Below are positions 56,331-64,000 of a stretch of 64,000 nucleotides of DNA, one piece after another. The stretch's first letter is position 1. Every line of letters starts with the position of its first letter. Origin of the DNA: Saccharomonospora cyanea NA-134 (GTDB taxonomy: Bacteria > Actinomycetota > Actinomycetes > Mycobacteriales > Pseudonocardiaceae); NCBI RefSeq assembly GCF_000244975.1, contig NZ_CM001440.1, positions 981,538 to 1,045,537 on the forward strand, read 5' to 3'. The position numbers and the translations under genes were made by a program. Below the pieces are notes generated by a model. The model had not been told where the DNA came from. It saw nothing but the letters and a program-made list of their open reading frames with translations, and ran no database searches.

Positions 56331-57832
56331 CAGCGGTTGCCGACCTGATGGACTACGCCGAGGTCGTCGAGTCCTACGACCCGGTGCTCGGGCTCGAGGT
56401 GCACGTCGAGCTCAACACGAAGACCAAGATGTTCTGTGGCTGCCCGAACCGCTTCGGTGGTGAGCCGAACACGCACGTGTGCCCCACGTGTCTCGGCCTG
56501 CCCGGTGCGTTGCCGGTGGTCAACGGCAAGGCGGTGGAGTCGGCGATCCGGATCGGCCTCGCTCTGAACTGCGAGATCGCGGAGTGGTGCCGGTTCGCCC
56601 GGAAGAACTACTTCTACCCGGACATGCCGAAGAACTTCCAGACTTCGCAGTACGACGAGCCGATCGCGTTCGACGGTTACCTCGACGTGGTGCTCGACGA
56701 CGGTGAGGTCGTGCGCGTGGGCATCGAGCGCGCGCACATGGAGGAGGACACCGGTAAGTCACTGCACGTCGGTGGCGCGACGGGCCGCATCCACGGCGCG
56801 GAGCACTCGCTGCTCGACTACAACCGCGCGGGCGTGCCGCTGATCGAGATCGTCACCAAGCCCATCGTGGGTATGGGAGAGCGGGCGCCGGAGGTGGCGC
56901 GGGCGTACGTGACGGCGCTGCGAGACCTGCTGCGCGCCATGGACGTCTCCGACGTGCGCATGGACCAGGGCTCGCTGCGGTGCGACGCCAACGTGTCGCT
57001 GATGCCGAAGGGCGCGACCGAGTTCGGTACGCGCACCGAGACCAAGAACGTGAACTCGCTTCGCAGCGTCGAGCGCGCGGTGCGCTACGAGATGACGCGG
57101 CAGGCGGCGGTGCTGGCCTCGGGCGGCAGTGTCACGCAGGAGACCCGCCACTTCCAGGAGGCCGACGGCACGACGTCGGCGGGCCGGGTGAAGGAGACGG
57201 CGGAGGACTACCGCTACTTCCCGGAGCCCGACCTGGTGCCCATCGCGCCGTCGCGCGAGTGGGTGGAGGAGCTGCGGAAGACGCTGCCCGAGCTGCCGTG
57301 GGAGCGTCGCAAGCGCATCAAGGAGGAGTGGAACCTCACCGACGAGGAACTGCGTGACCTCATCAACACGGGCGCTGCCGACCTGGTGGCGGCCACGGTG
57401 GAGGCCGGGGCGAAGCCGAACGAGGCGCGTAGCTGGTGGGTGCAGTACCTGACCCAGCAGGCGAACGTGCGGGAGGTGGAGCTGGCGGACCTGCCCATCA
57501 CGCCCGTGCAGGTGGCGCGCGTGATCGAGCTCGTCAACTCCGGTGAGCTGACCAACAAGCTCGCGCGTGAGGTCGTGCAGGGTGTGCTGGCCGGTGAGGG
57601 AGAGCCCGACGAGGTCGTGGACAAGCGGGGCCTCAAGGTCGTGTCCGACGACTCGGCGCTGATCGCCGCCGTCGACGAGGCGCTCGCCGCGCAGCCGGAC
57701 GTGGCCGACAAGATCCGTGGCGGCAAGGTGCAGGCCGCGGGTGCCATCGTCGGTGCGGTGATGAAGGCGACGAAGGGGCAGGCCGACGCCAAGCGCGTGC
57801 GCGAGCTGGTGCTGGAGAGGGTCGGCGCCTGA
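56327..57832 (+). CDS. gatB: Asp/Glu-tRNA amidotransferase subunit B
   Basis: A 501-residue GatB, the kinase/transamidase subunit that binds mischarged t[23 protein letters not shown] and [20 protein letters not shown] include the zinc cysteines; the C-terminal YqeY-like tail ([20 protein letters not shown]) is intact. The GTG start overlaps the gatA stop. Confidence 0.97.
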   Translation: MTAVADLMDYAEVVESYDPVLGLEVHVELNTKTKMFCGCPNRFGGEPNTHVCPTCLGLPGALPVVNGKAVESAIRIGLALNCEIAEWCRFARKNYFYPDMPKNFQTSQYDEPIAFDGYLDVVLDDGEVVRVGIERAHMEEDTGKSLHVGGATGRIHGAEHSLLDYNRAGVPLIEIVTKPIVGMGERAPEVARAYVTALRDLLRAMDVSDVRMDQGSLRCDANVSLMPKGATEFGTRTETKNVNSLRSVERAVRYEMTRQAAVLASGGSVTQETRHFQEADGTTSAGRVKETAEDYRYFPEPDLVPIAPSREWVEELRKTLPELPWERRKRIKEEWNLTDEELRDLINTGAADLVAATVEAGAKPNEARSWWVQYLTQQANVREVELADLPITPVQVARVIELVNSGELTNKLAREVVQGVLAGEGEPDEVVDKRGLKVVSDDSALIAAVDEALAAQPDVADKIRGGKVQAAGAIVGAVMKATKGQADAKRVRELVLERVGA

Positions 57833-57834
57833 CC

Positions 57835-58377
57835 GTGTCGGTGCACGACCGTCGGGAGCCGGGCTGGTCGCCTGCCCGGATTTCGTGGCGTGAGTGGCTC
57901 GGCCTCGCGGCCGGGCTGCTCGCCGTCGGGTCGCTGTTTCTGCCGTGGACGCAGCTGAGCTCCGCTCACCCCGAGGTGAGCGCCGCGCTGGCCGAGTTGC
58001 CGGACTCCGACGTCCATCGCTCGGTGTGGCGGGCGACGTTCTTCGGCTGGCTCGCGCCGCTGCTCGTGGCGATCGCGGGTGCCTGCGTGGCGGTGTTCGG
58101 GCAGCGGCCCACTCTGCGGGTGGCAGGCCTGCCGCACCTGTGGTTGGTGGCCGCGGTGGTGGCCGCGTGCGCGACGGCTCTGGCGTGGGTGTTCCTCGAC
58201 TGGGAGTTCGGCGAGGAACAACACGCCTTCCTGACCGAGAGCGGGGTGGCTGTGCAGGCCGCCCTGGGTCGGTACGTGGGAGCCGTTGCGGTGCTGGTGT
58301 CGCTCGTGGCGGCCGTGCTGGACGTGCGCGCGGCCGTCAGTCGCGGCCCGAACCGGAAGCGGGCTGGCGCACGATGA
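57835..58377 (+). CDS. Uncharacterised membrane protein after gatB
   Basis: A 180-residue protein with four predicted TM helices (LGLAAGLLAVGSLFLPW, LAPLLVAIAGACVAVFG, LWLVAAVVAACATALAWVFL, YVGAVAVLVSLVAAVL) and a basic C-terminus. It starts 2 bp after gatB and is probably co-transcribed. Its last 41 bp overlap the convergent LppZ-like gene. No family recognised. Confidence 0.75.
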   Translation: MSVHDRREPGWSPARISWREWLGLAAGLLAVGSLFLPWTQLSSAHPEVSAALAELPDSDVHRSVWRATFFGWLAPLLVAIAGACVAVFGQRPTLRVAGLPHLWLVAAVVAACATALAWVFLDWEFGEEQHAFLTESGVAVQAALGRYVGAVAVLVSLVAAVLDVRAAVSRGPNRKRAGAR

Positions 58378-59524
58378 TGACCACTCGGTCGTCGCTGGAG
58401 ACCGGCGCGCCGCCGTCCTTGTTGACCGTTCCCGCGACGGCGACGTCGCCCGTCACCTGAGCGAGGCTGCCGAGCCGGCCGTAGGCGGTGCCGTTCTCTC
58501 CGTCCAACGTGATCTGTGGTTCGCCGCCGACCGAGCCGTCCTCCGTCAACGGCAGGTTCTGCACGTTGCCCGCCTCCTCGGTGGAGACGGCGAGCATGTC
58601 GGTCCAGTCGGCACAACCGCTGACGCCGGGCTTGTCCTTCCACGTCCAGGCGGGCACCGAAAGGTCCTCGCCCTCCTCGATCCGGTACACCACGTCGTGT
58701 TCCTTCGCCTGGTCGGTGACCCACAGCCGCGAGCCGTCGGCCGTGCCGCACATGCCTCCGGGCGCGTGCAGTCCGCTCGCGTACACGGCGGAGTCCGCCT
58801 TGGGGTTGCCCTTCGCAGGCTTGCCGGAGGGATCGATGCGCAGCACCTTCCCGGCGAGAGAGGCGGGGTCGGCGGTCGCTTTCGCGTTGCCCGCGTCGCC
58901 GGTGGCCACCAGGAGCGTCCCGTCGGCTCCGGCGAGCAACGCACCCCGGTTGTTGGTCGATCCCTTCGGGATGCCGGTGAGCACGGGCTTGGGGGCCTGC
59001 CCCTGCGCGAAGCGAACCACCCGGTTGTCGGCCGGGGTGGTGATGTAGGCGAAGACGAGGCCGTCCTCGGCGTAGGTGGGGGAGAGCGCGAGCCCGGTCA
59101 GACCGCCGTCACCGGTGGCCTCGACGTCCAGGGTCGCGAACTCCTGCTGCTCACCGTCGGTACCGACGAGGAACACCCGGCCGCTGCGACGCTCGCCCGC
59201 GAGAGCGGTCACGGTGGATCCGTCTGACGGCAGCGGCGCGACGGCTGACACCGTGTCGAGACAGGTGGCGATGACGGCCTTGTCGTAGTCGGTGCAGCCC
59301 TCGGGCGGGGGCACGGGAGTCTCCGACTGGGAGGGCCCGCGGGGAGCGGGGCTCTCGTCGACCTCGGGAAGCTCCGGTTGCGGTGCCACCTCCGCCGAGA
59401 GTTCCGGGGCGTCCCGCCAGTCGGTGGCGGCGGTCGAGTCGTCGAACCGCGCACAACCGACGGGCACGACGGCCACAGCGGCCAGAACCGCTATCGACCA
59501 CGAGCGTCTCGGACCCCTGCGCAC
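58337..59524 (-). CDS. LppZ-like lipoprotein, PQQ-type glucose/sorbosone dehydrogenase fold
   Basis: A 395-residue predicted lipoprotein. The GTG at 59524 gives a signal peptide RRSWSIAVLAAVAVVPVGC with a lipobox (PVGC). After an acidic/Pro linker the mature part is a six-bladed beta-propeller of the glucose/sorbosone dehydrogenase type: GGLTGLALSPTYAEDGLVFA, NRGALLAGADGTLLVATGDA, GKVLRIDPSGKP, YASGLHAPGGMCGT and RLWVTDQAKEHDVVYRIEEG. Mycobacterial LppZ occupies the same neighbourhood. Enzyme activity is not established for this group. Confidence 0.87.
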   Translation of the reverse strand: MRRGPRRSWSIAVLAAVAVVPVGCARFDDSTAATDWRDAPELSAEVAPQPELPEVDESPAPRGPSQSETPVPPPEGCTDYDKAVIATCLDTVSAVAPLPSDGSTVTALAGERRSGRVFLVGTDGEQQEFATLDVEATGDGGLTGLALSPTYAEDGLVFAYITTPADNRVVRFAQGQAPKPVLTGIPKGSTNNRGALLAGADGTLLVATGDAGNAKATADPASLAGKVLRIDPSGKPAKGNPKADSAVYASGLHAPGGMCGTADGSRLWVTDQAKEHDVVYRIEEGEDLSVPAWTWKDKPGVSGCADWTDMLAVSTEEAGNVQNLPLTEDGSVGGEPQITLDGENGTAYGRLGSLAQVTGDVAVAGTVNKDGGAPVSSDDRVVIIVRQPASGSGRD

Positions 59525-59596
59525 AGTGGTCCAGCCTAGGCGGCCCGAGGTGAACCTCGGGTAAGTGGGTCGCGACACATCGGCCACGATGGTGGG

Positions 59597-60517
59597 GTGA
59601 CCATCACCGTTCTCGTTCCCGATGACGACGGCGTGACGGCGCTGTCGGAGGTGCCTGGCGTGCGGGCCGTGCGCTACCACGTCGACTCCCTCGCCGAGGG
59701 CGTGCCCGCCGAGGCCGCCGAGGCCGAGGTGCTCATTCCGGGCGCCAAGCCCGCCGCGTTGCTGCCGTTGCTCGATGCCATGCCGAGGTTACGACTGATC
59801 CAGCTGTTGTCGGCGGGCGCCGAGAACTGGACCGACCAGGTGCCGGACGGGGTGCTGCTGTCCACCTGCCGGGGCGCCCACGGGGGCAGCACCGCCGAGT
59901 GGGTCATGGCGGTGCTGCTTTCCACCTATCGGGGCCTTCCCGAGTTCGCCGAAGCCCAGCGGGCGAGGACGTGGAGCCCGAGCACCGGACGCACGTTGCA
60001 GGGCAGCAGGGTGCTGGTGGTGGGTGCCGGCGACGTGGGCAACGAGCTGCGGCGCAGGCTCGTCCCGTTCGACGCGTGGGTCACGATGGTGGGCTTCACC
60101 CCCCGTGAGGGCGTCCACGGGGTCGAGGAACTGCCGGAGCTCCTGCCGGACACCGACGTGGTGGTGTTGGTGACGCCTCTGACGTCACACACGAGGGGGA
60201 TGGTGGACGCCGCGTTCCTCGCCGCGCTGCCCGACGGTGCACTGCTCGTGAACGCCTCCCGTGGACCGGTCGTGGACACCGACGCGTTGCTGGCCGAGCT
60301 CACCACCGGCCGGTTGAGCGCGGCGCTGGACGTCACCGATCCGGAACCGCTGCCCGCCGACCACCCGTTGTGGACCGCGCCGAACGTGGTCATCACTCCG
60401 CACGTCGGCGGGGCCGTTCGCGACGCGCGGCGCCGTTCGTACCGGGTGGTGGCCGCCGAGATCGAGCGCTACGTGCGCGGGGAGCTGCCGGACAACCTGG
60501 TGCAGGGCGAGTACTGA
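59597..60517 (+). CDS. D-isomer-specific 2-hydroxyacid dehydrogenase
   Basis: A 306-residue NAD(P)-dependent 2-hydroxyacid dehydrogenase. The nucleotide motif is VLVVGAGDVGNELRRRL, catalytic Arg in NASRGPVVD, Glu in DVTDPEPLP, and His in ITPHVGGA. It is shorter than phosphoglycerate dehydrogenase and lacks an ACT or regulatory domain, so glyoxylate/hydroxypyruvate or a keto acid is more likely as substrate. The GTG start is divergent from the LppZ-like gene by 72 bp. Confidence 0.92.
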   Translation: MTITVLVPDDDGVTALSEVPGVRAVRYHVDSLAEGVPAEAAEAEVLIPGAKPAALLPLLDAMPRLRLIQLLSAGAENWTDQVPDGVLLSTCRGAHGGSTAEWVMAVLLSTYRGLPEFAEAQRARTWSPSTGRTLQGSRVLVVGAGDVGNELRRRLVPFDAWVTMVGFTPREGVHGVEELPELLPDTDVVVLVTPLTSHTRGMVDAAFLAALPDGALLVNASRGPVVDTDALLAELTTGRLSAALDVTDPEPLPADHPLWTAPNVVITPHVGGAVRDARRRSYRVVAAEIERYVRGELPDNLVQGEY

Positions 60518-60520
60518 TCC

Positions 60521-60542
60521 TCGGCGGGTGACCCACCGCCGA
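60521..60542 (+). terminator. Hairpin after 2-hydroxyacid dehydrogenase gene
   Basis: TCGGCGG at 60521 and CCGCCGA at 60536 form a 7-bp stem with an 8-base loop, 3 bp after the stop codon. No strong T tract follows. It is probably a terminator before a convergent gene. Confidence 0.5.
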
Positions 60543-60646
60543 CGTTCTGTGAGCCCGGAAGCTGTGAGGGACCGGCCGGTGGCAATGTCGGTTCAGGACA
60601 GTCACCCTTGTCGGGAGTGGTGCCCGGGGATCCGACGCTCATCGGA

Positions 60647-61075
60647 TCACGTCACGACGATCCAGTTCTCGTCCTCTTCCTCGGACACCCCGACGACCGG
60701 GGTGCCCAGCGTTGAGACAGCGACGAAGTCGGGAGAACCGGTTTTCTCCCACAGTACCGGGAGGAATCCGCTCCGCTCGGGCGCGCGGGCGCGAAGCCAG
60801 GGCAGGGTGGACGCGCCGGGACCGGTGATGCAGAAGTAGCACGTCCCGTGCTCGTCGAACAGGCCGACGTCGCGGGCTGTCTCCCACCATGCTCGTTCGG
60901 TGGCGACCAGGCTGCCGTCGTCGGTGAGGCCGATGCGTACGCGGGGAACCACGGCCGTCGAGGCCACCGCCCGGATCGCTGCCGATGGAGTGACCCCGGA
61001 GGCGTCCGCGGCCTCGCCGAGCACCGTGAACCCCGCCGCCTGGAAGATGGCGATGCGGTCGGTCCGGTTCGCCAT
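60647..61075 (-). CDS. Uncharacterised small protein downstream of ilvD
   Basis: A 142-residue protein of unknown function. It starts MANRTDRIAIFQAAGFTVLG and continues VPRVRIGLTDDGSLVATERA, LFDEHGTCYFCITGPGASTL and PVVGVSEEEDENWIVV. The mix of short strands suggests a small alpha/beta fold; CYFC is the only cysteine pair. The ATG has GGGAC upstream. It is on the same strand as ilvD, 53 bp away, with a strong hairpin between. Confidence 0.65.
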   Translation of the reverse strand: MANRTDRIAIFQAAGFTVLGEAADASGVTPSAAIRAVASTAVVPRVRIGLTDDGSLVATERAWWETARDVGLFDEHGTCYFCITGPGASTLPWLRARAPERSGFLPVLWEKTGSPDFVAVSTLGTPVVGVSEEEDENWIVVT

Positions 61076-61088
61076 GCTGTCCCGTCGA

Positions 61089-61123
61089 CGTGTGTGGGGC
61101 GAGCGCGGCCCGCCCCACACACG
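61089..61123 (-). terminator. Perfect 13-bp hairpin after ilvD
   Basis: CGTGTGTGGGGCG at 61089-61101 pairs exactly with 61111-61123 around a 9-base loop. It begins 5 bp past the ilvD stop and ends 14 bp before the next gene's ATG on the same strand. It is either the ilvD terminator or a 5' UTR structure of the downstream gene; it has no U tract. Confidence 0.65.
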
Positions 61124-61128
61124 GTCGA

Positions 61129-62973
61129 TCACTTGTCCGGGTCGCGCACGGCGCCGGTGTCGGCGGAGGTGGCCATGCGTGCGTAGGCGCGCAGCGCGGC
61201 GGTGACCGGACGCTGCCTGTTCACCGGCTGCCACGGCCGCTCGGACGCCTCCATCTTGGCGCGGCGTTCGGCGAGCACCTCGGCGTCCACGAGCAGTTCG
61301 AGCTTGCGCTCGTGCACGTCGATGAGGATCTCGTCGCCGTTCTCCACGAGCCCGATGGTGCCGCCCGCGGCGGCCTCGGGGGAGATGTGACCCACCGAGA
61401 TTCCCGAGGAGCCACCGGAGAAACGGCCGTCGGTGATGAGCGCGCAGACCTTGCCGAGTCCGGCGCCCTTGAGGAAGGCCGTCGGGTGCAGCATCTCCTG
61501 CATCCCGGGACCGCCCGCGGGGCCCTCGTAGCGGACCACGATCACCTCGCCCGACCGCACTTCCTTGTTCAGGATCGCCGAGACGGCCTCCTCCTGGCTC
61601 TCCACCACGCGGGCGGGGCCGCGGAAGCGCCACAGTTCCTCGTCGATACCGGCGGACTTGATCACGGCACCGTTCTCGGCGAGGTTTCCGCGCAGCACGG
61701 TGAGGCCACCGCTGGCGGTGTAGGCGTGTTCGACGTCGCGGACGCAGCCGTTCGCGGCGTCGGTGTCGAGTGACGACCACCGGTTCGACGTCGAGAACGC
61801 CTCCGTGGTGCGCACCCCGCCCGGCGCGGCGTGGAACAGCTCCAGCGCGCGTTCGGACGGTGAACCGCCCCGGATGTCCCACGTGGACAGCCACTCCTCG
61901 AGCGAGGAGGAGTGCACGGAGTGGACGTCGGTGTTGAGGAACCCGCCCCGGTGCAGCTCCCCGAGAATGGCGGGGATGCCGCCCGCCCGGTGCACGTCCT
62001 CCATGTGGTAGTCGGAGTTCGGCGACACTTTGGACAGGCAGGGCACTTCGCGGCCGATCCGGTCGATGTCGTCGAGTGTGAAGTCGATCTCGCCCTCCCG
62101 CGCGGCGGCGAGGATGTGCAGGACGGTGTTGGTGGAGCCGCCCATCGCCATGTCGAGTGCCATGGCGTTCTCGAAGGCCTGCTTGGTGGCGATGGAGCGG
62201 GGCAGCGCGGACTCGTCGTCCTCGCCGTACCAGCGCTTGGCCAGTTCCACCACCGTCCGACCCGCCTCCGTGAACAGCTCCCGGCGCGCGGCGTGAGTGG
62301 CCAGAGTGGACCCGTTGCCGGGCAGCGAGAGCCCCAGCGCCTCGGTGAGGCAGTTCATCGAGTTGGCGGTGAACATGCCCGAACACGACCCGCACGTCGG
62401 GCAGGCCGACTGCTCGACGACGGAAAGGCCGGCGTCGTCGACGGCCGAGTTGGCCGAGGCCGCGATCGCGGTGATGAGGTCGGTCGGTGCGTGCGCCACG
62501 CCGTCGACCACGACGGCCTTGCCGGCCTCCATGGGACCGCCGGAGACGAACACCGTCGGGATGTTGAGCCGCATGGCGGCGTTGAGCATCCCCGGCGTGA
62601 TCTTGTCGCAGTTCGAGATGCACACCAGCGCGTCGGCCTGGTGCGCGTTGGCCATGTACTCGACCGAGTCGGCGATGATCTCGCGCGAGGGCAGCGAGTA
62701 GAGCATGCCGCTGTGACCCATGGCGATGCCGTCGTCCACCGCGATGGTGTGGAACTCGCGGGGCACACCGCCGGCCTCGCGCACGGCCTCGGCGACGACC
62801 TCACCGAGGTCCTTGAGGTGTACGTGTCCCGGCACGAACTGGGTGTAGGAGTTGGCGATCGCGACGATGGGCTTGCCGAAGTCGCTGTCGGTCATGCCGG
62901 TCGCGCGCCACAGGGAGCGGGCTCCCGCGGCGTTGCGGCCGTGGGTCGTGGTTCGGGAACGCAGAGCAGGCAT
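61129..62973 (-). CDS. ilvD: Dihydroxy-acid dehydratase, E. coli-type [4Fe-4S] class
   Basis: A 614-residue dehydratase very similar to E. coli IlvD (616 residues) throughout. It has [40 protein letters not shown] (Cys122), [20 protein letters not shown] (Cys191/194/197) and [20 protein letters not shown]. The cysteine found at position 59 in the other dehydratase of this window is absent, as in oxygen-sensitive [4Fe-4S] enzymes. The ATG at 62973 is chosen over an upstream TTG. It lies about 1 kb from ilvB and is the better candidate for the biosynthetic enzyme. Confidence 0.95.
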   Translation of the reverse strand: MPALRSRTTTHGRNAAGARSLWRATGMTDSDFGKPIVAIANSYTQFVPGHVHLKDLGEVVAEAVREAGGVPREFHTIAVDDGIAMGHSGMLYSLPSREIIADSVEYMANAHQADALVCISNCDKITPGMLNAAMRLNIPTVFVSGGPMEAGKAVVVDGVAHAPTDLITAIAASANSAVDDAGLSVVEQSACPTCGSCSGMFTANSMNCLTEALGLSLPGNGSTLATHAARRELFTEAGRTVVELAKRWYGEDDESALPRSIATKQAFENAMALDMAMGGSTNTVLHILAAAREGEIDFTLDDIDRIGREVPCLSKVSPNSDYHMEDVHRAGGIPAILGELHRGGFLNTDVHSVHSSSLEEWLSTWDIRGGSPSERALELFHAAPGGVRTTEAFSTSNRWSSLDTDAANGCVRDVEHAYTASGGLTVLRGNLAENGAVIKSAGIDEELWRFRGPARVVESQEEAVSAILNKEVRSGEVIVVRYEGPAGGPGMQEMLHPTAFLKGAGLGKVCALITDGRFSGGSSGISVGHISPEAAAGGTIGLVENGDEILIDVHERKLELLVDAEVLAERRAKMEASERPWQPVNRQRPVTAALRAYARMATSADTGAVRDPDK

Positions 62974-63024
62974 GGGCAAACTGTACGCCCGGCCGGGGAT
63001 CCCGAAGCCGCCGGTCGGCGCCCG

Positions 63025-63570
63025 CTACCGGGCGTCGTCGTCCCCGGACCGCCCCTCGGGCCTCTCGTCGCCGGAGCGTTCGCCGGACTCGTCGCTCGCC
63101 GCGGGCTCGCCGGTGCCCGGCTCCTCGGGCTCGGTGAGCACACCCGAGGGGTCGGGCACGCGTCCCTCGCTGACCAGCGACAGCACAGGCAGGTGCCGGG
63201 TGCGCACGGAGGGCAGCGGCACACCTGTGTCGTCGGCGAGCACGGCGACGACCGTGGACTTCGGGGTGATGGTGAAGCCCTTGATCGCGTCCCACGGCAG
63301 GTCGCGGGTGCCCAGCAGGGTGCGCACGGTGAGACCCTCGCGGGTGGCCACCGTGCGGGTCCTGACGATCCACAGCGCCAGCACGATGGGCACGAGCAGC
63401 AGCACCAGCAGGTACGGCAGCGCGGCCGCGAACGGGAACATGCACATGAACAACATCAGCACGCCGATCAGCGCGGTTCCCGGGACGCGGAACACCGCCT
63501 TGCTGCCCTTTTCGGGGGAGCCGGCACCCGAGCCGGTGCCGTGCTCGTCGTCGCGTCGTGTCGCCGTCAT
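63025..63570 (-). CDS. PH-domain membrane protein (Cfp6-like)
   Basis: A 181-residue protein with two TM helices (about 32-47 and 51-70) and a bacterial PH-like domain (RTVATREGLTVRTLLGTRDL, PWDAIKGFTITPKSTVVAVL), then an acidic disordered tail. It resembles mycobacterial Rv3004/Cfp6, also located beside ilvB. It is divergent from ilvB across the attenuator region. Confidence 0.87.
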   Translation of the reverse strand: MTATRRDDEHGTGSGAGSPEKGSKAVFRVPGTALIGVLMLFMCMFPFAAALPYLLVLLLVPIVLALWIVRTRTVATREGLTVRTLLGTRDLPWDAIKGFTITPKSTVVAVLADDTGVPLPSVRTRHLPVLSLVSEGRVPDPSGVLTEPEEPGTGEPAASDESGERSGDERPEGRSGDDDAR

Positions 63571-63689
63571 GGTCGTGTCCTGCCCTCGATCCGCCACTCC
63601 ACGATGGTGCACCGCAGGTGGGAGGCGGTGCCACCCGGGGGCGTCCGACGGTCGGAGGGTCCAGTATCCGGGATCACCATCCCGCAGAG

Positions 63690-63717
63690 TTGACACTTCT
63701 CGTCGTGGGCGATTAAC
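63690..63717 (+). promoter_or_regulatory. Putative ilvB promoter
   Basis: TTGACA at 63690-63695 matches the -35 consensus exactly. An A/T-rich GATTAAC at 63711-63717 is the likely -10. Transcription would start at about 63723-63727, essentially at the leader-peptide GTG. No Shine-Dalgarno sequence precedes that GTG. Confidence 0.55.
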
Positions 63718-63726
63718 GTCATCGCC

Positions 63727-63774
63727 GTGACACCGCAGCTTGTTCTCGTAATTTCCCCGCGCGTCGGCGCGTAG
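63727..63774 (+). CDS. ilvB leader peptide (15 residues)
   Basis: The GTG-initiated frame encodes MTPQLVLVISPRVGA and stops at TAG. Five consecutive branched-chain codons (Leu-Val-Leu-Val-Ile) use CTT, GTT, CTC, GTA and ATT, four of which are rare in so G/C-rich a genome. This is the layout of attenuation leaders: shortage of Leu, Val or Ile would stall the ribosome here. It lies 156 bp before the ilvB ATG. Confidence 0.85.
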   Translation: MTPQLVLVISPRVGA

Positions 63775-63838
63775 GGGAAGTCCCTCTGCGTCGACGCGCG
63801 ACCCTCGTGCGACCACACCTGGTCGGCGGGGGTTTTTT
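63758..63838 (+). promoter_or_regulatory. ilvB transcription attenuator
   Basis: Segment 63758-63765 (CGCGCGTC, inside the leader ORF) is exactly complementary to 63793-63800. The terminator stem pairs 63810-63815 (CGACCA) with 63820-63825, extended by CCCTC/GGGGG and followed by TTTTTT at 63833-63838. A second CGACC at 63799-63803 could compete for GGTCG at 63821-63825 as antiterminator. A stalled ribosome would cover 63758-63765 and free that competing segment. Confidence 0.8.
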
Positions 63839-63929
63839 GTTGCGCGGACGGCGTAGCGGGAGCTCCCCAGGCGACGACGACCGAAGAACCCCGACCGAAA
63901 ACCCGGACAATCCCACGAGGCGAGAACCG

Positions 63930-64000
63930 ATGACCAGCGCCACCTCGCGATCGGACGCGACCGCCGGGTCGACACCGAACTCGGCGTCACCCGCCAACTC
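63930..64000 (+). CDS. ilvB: Acetolactate synthase large subunit, N-terminus (partial)
   Basis: Only the first 23 codons are in the window, reading MTSATSRSDATAGSTPNSAS and onward. The ATG follows GAGGCGAG. This Ser/Thr/Ala-rich start contains no catalytic motif, but actinobacterial IlvB proteins have such an extension before the ThDP domain. The leader peptide with Leu/Val/Ile codons, the attenuator and the neighbouring PH-domain and ilvD genes make ilvB the expected gene. Confidence 0.75.
   Translation, partial: MTSATSRSDATAGSTPNSASPAN

Overview
The window is high-GC actinobacterial chromosome. Strong G/C third-position bias, many GTG starts, GTGA/ATGA stop-start overlaps, arabinan-type glycosyltransferases (an Emb protein and an AftB-like GT-C protein) and a WXG100-like/DUF3558 pair point to a mycolata-related Pseudonocardiaceae such as Saccharomonospora or Amycolatopsis; the genus is inference. 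The block iscS-mnmA ... MetE-like-ligA-ACT-gatCAB-LppZ-like-PH protein-ilvB resembles, from memory, the Mycobacterium tuberculosis Rv3003c-Rv3025c neighbourhood. No rRNA, tRNA, CRISPR array, phage or insertion sequence was recognised.

Layout. 1-8.7 kb: CocE-type hydrolase, GreA-like factor, Tex, a [2Fe-2S]-type dihydroxy-acid dehydratase, an AAC(3)-like acetyltransferase, a small Cys-containing protein and a flavin split-barrel protein. 8.9-20 kb: AftB-like GT-C protein, a two-component system, cobB, an arabinosyltransferase, and a tightly coupled cobU-cobT-cobS operon. 20-26.3 kb: glutamate synthase gltB-gltD, interrupted by a 72-bp tandem repeat that carries a small ORF. 26.7-29.5 kb: glutaryl-CoA dehydrogenase, a WXG100-like protein with a DUF3558 lipoprotein, and a small conserved protein. 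29.5-36.5 kb (minus strand): mtnA, an APH-like protein, a GntR regulator, hydroxyacid-oxoacid transhydrogenase and a FAD/Fe-S D-2-hydroxyacid dehydrogenase. 36.5-41 kb: MFS exporter, cysteine desulfurase with mnmA, and a RibD-like reductase. 41.1-44.2 kb: an XRE-regulator locus with two small proteins, then a membrane protein preceded by a fragment resembling an acyl-CoA ligase start. 44.2-48.2 kb: acyl-CoA ligase, TetR regulator with divergent alpha/beta hydrolase, nitrilase-family amidase. 48.3-58.4 kb: half-length MetE-like protein, ligA, GNAT protein, voltage-sensor-like membrane protein, ACT protein, gatCAB. 58.3-64 kb: LppZ-like lipoprotein, 2-hydroxyacid dehydrogenase, E. coli-type ilvD, PH-domain protein, and the ilvB attenuator with the first codons of ilvB.

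Functional themes. Amino-acid and nitrogen metabolism dominate: gltBD, two classes of dihydroxy-acid dehydratase, and ilvB under leader-peptide attenuation. Late cobalamin assembly (cobB, cobUTS) sits among cell-wall arabinan genes. HOT plus a D-2-hydroxyglutarate-type dehydrogenase form a plausible closed 4-hydroxybutyrate oxidation cycle.

The most unusual observations are: (i) a 74-codon ORF made of 24-codon repeats between gltB and gltD, which overlaps both neighbours through duplicated copies of the original gltB/gltD junction; (ii) a family of arrays with exact 21-bp periodicity, lying directly 3' of seven genes and always in the same orientation relative to the upstream gene; and (iii) a textbook ilvB attenuator whose promoter position suggests a nearly leaderless leader peptide.
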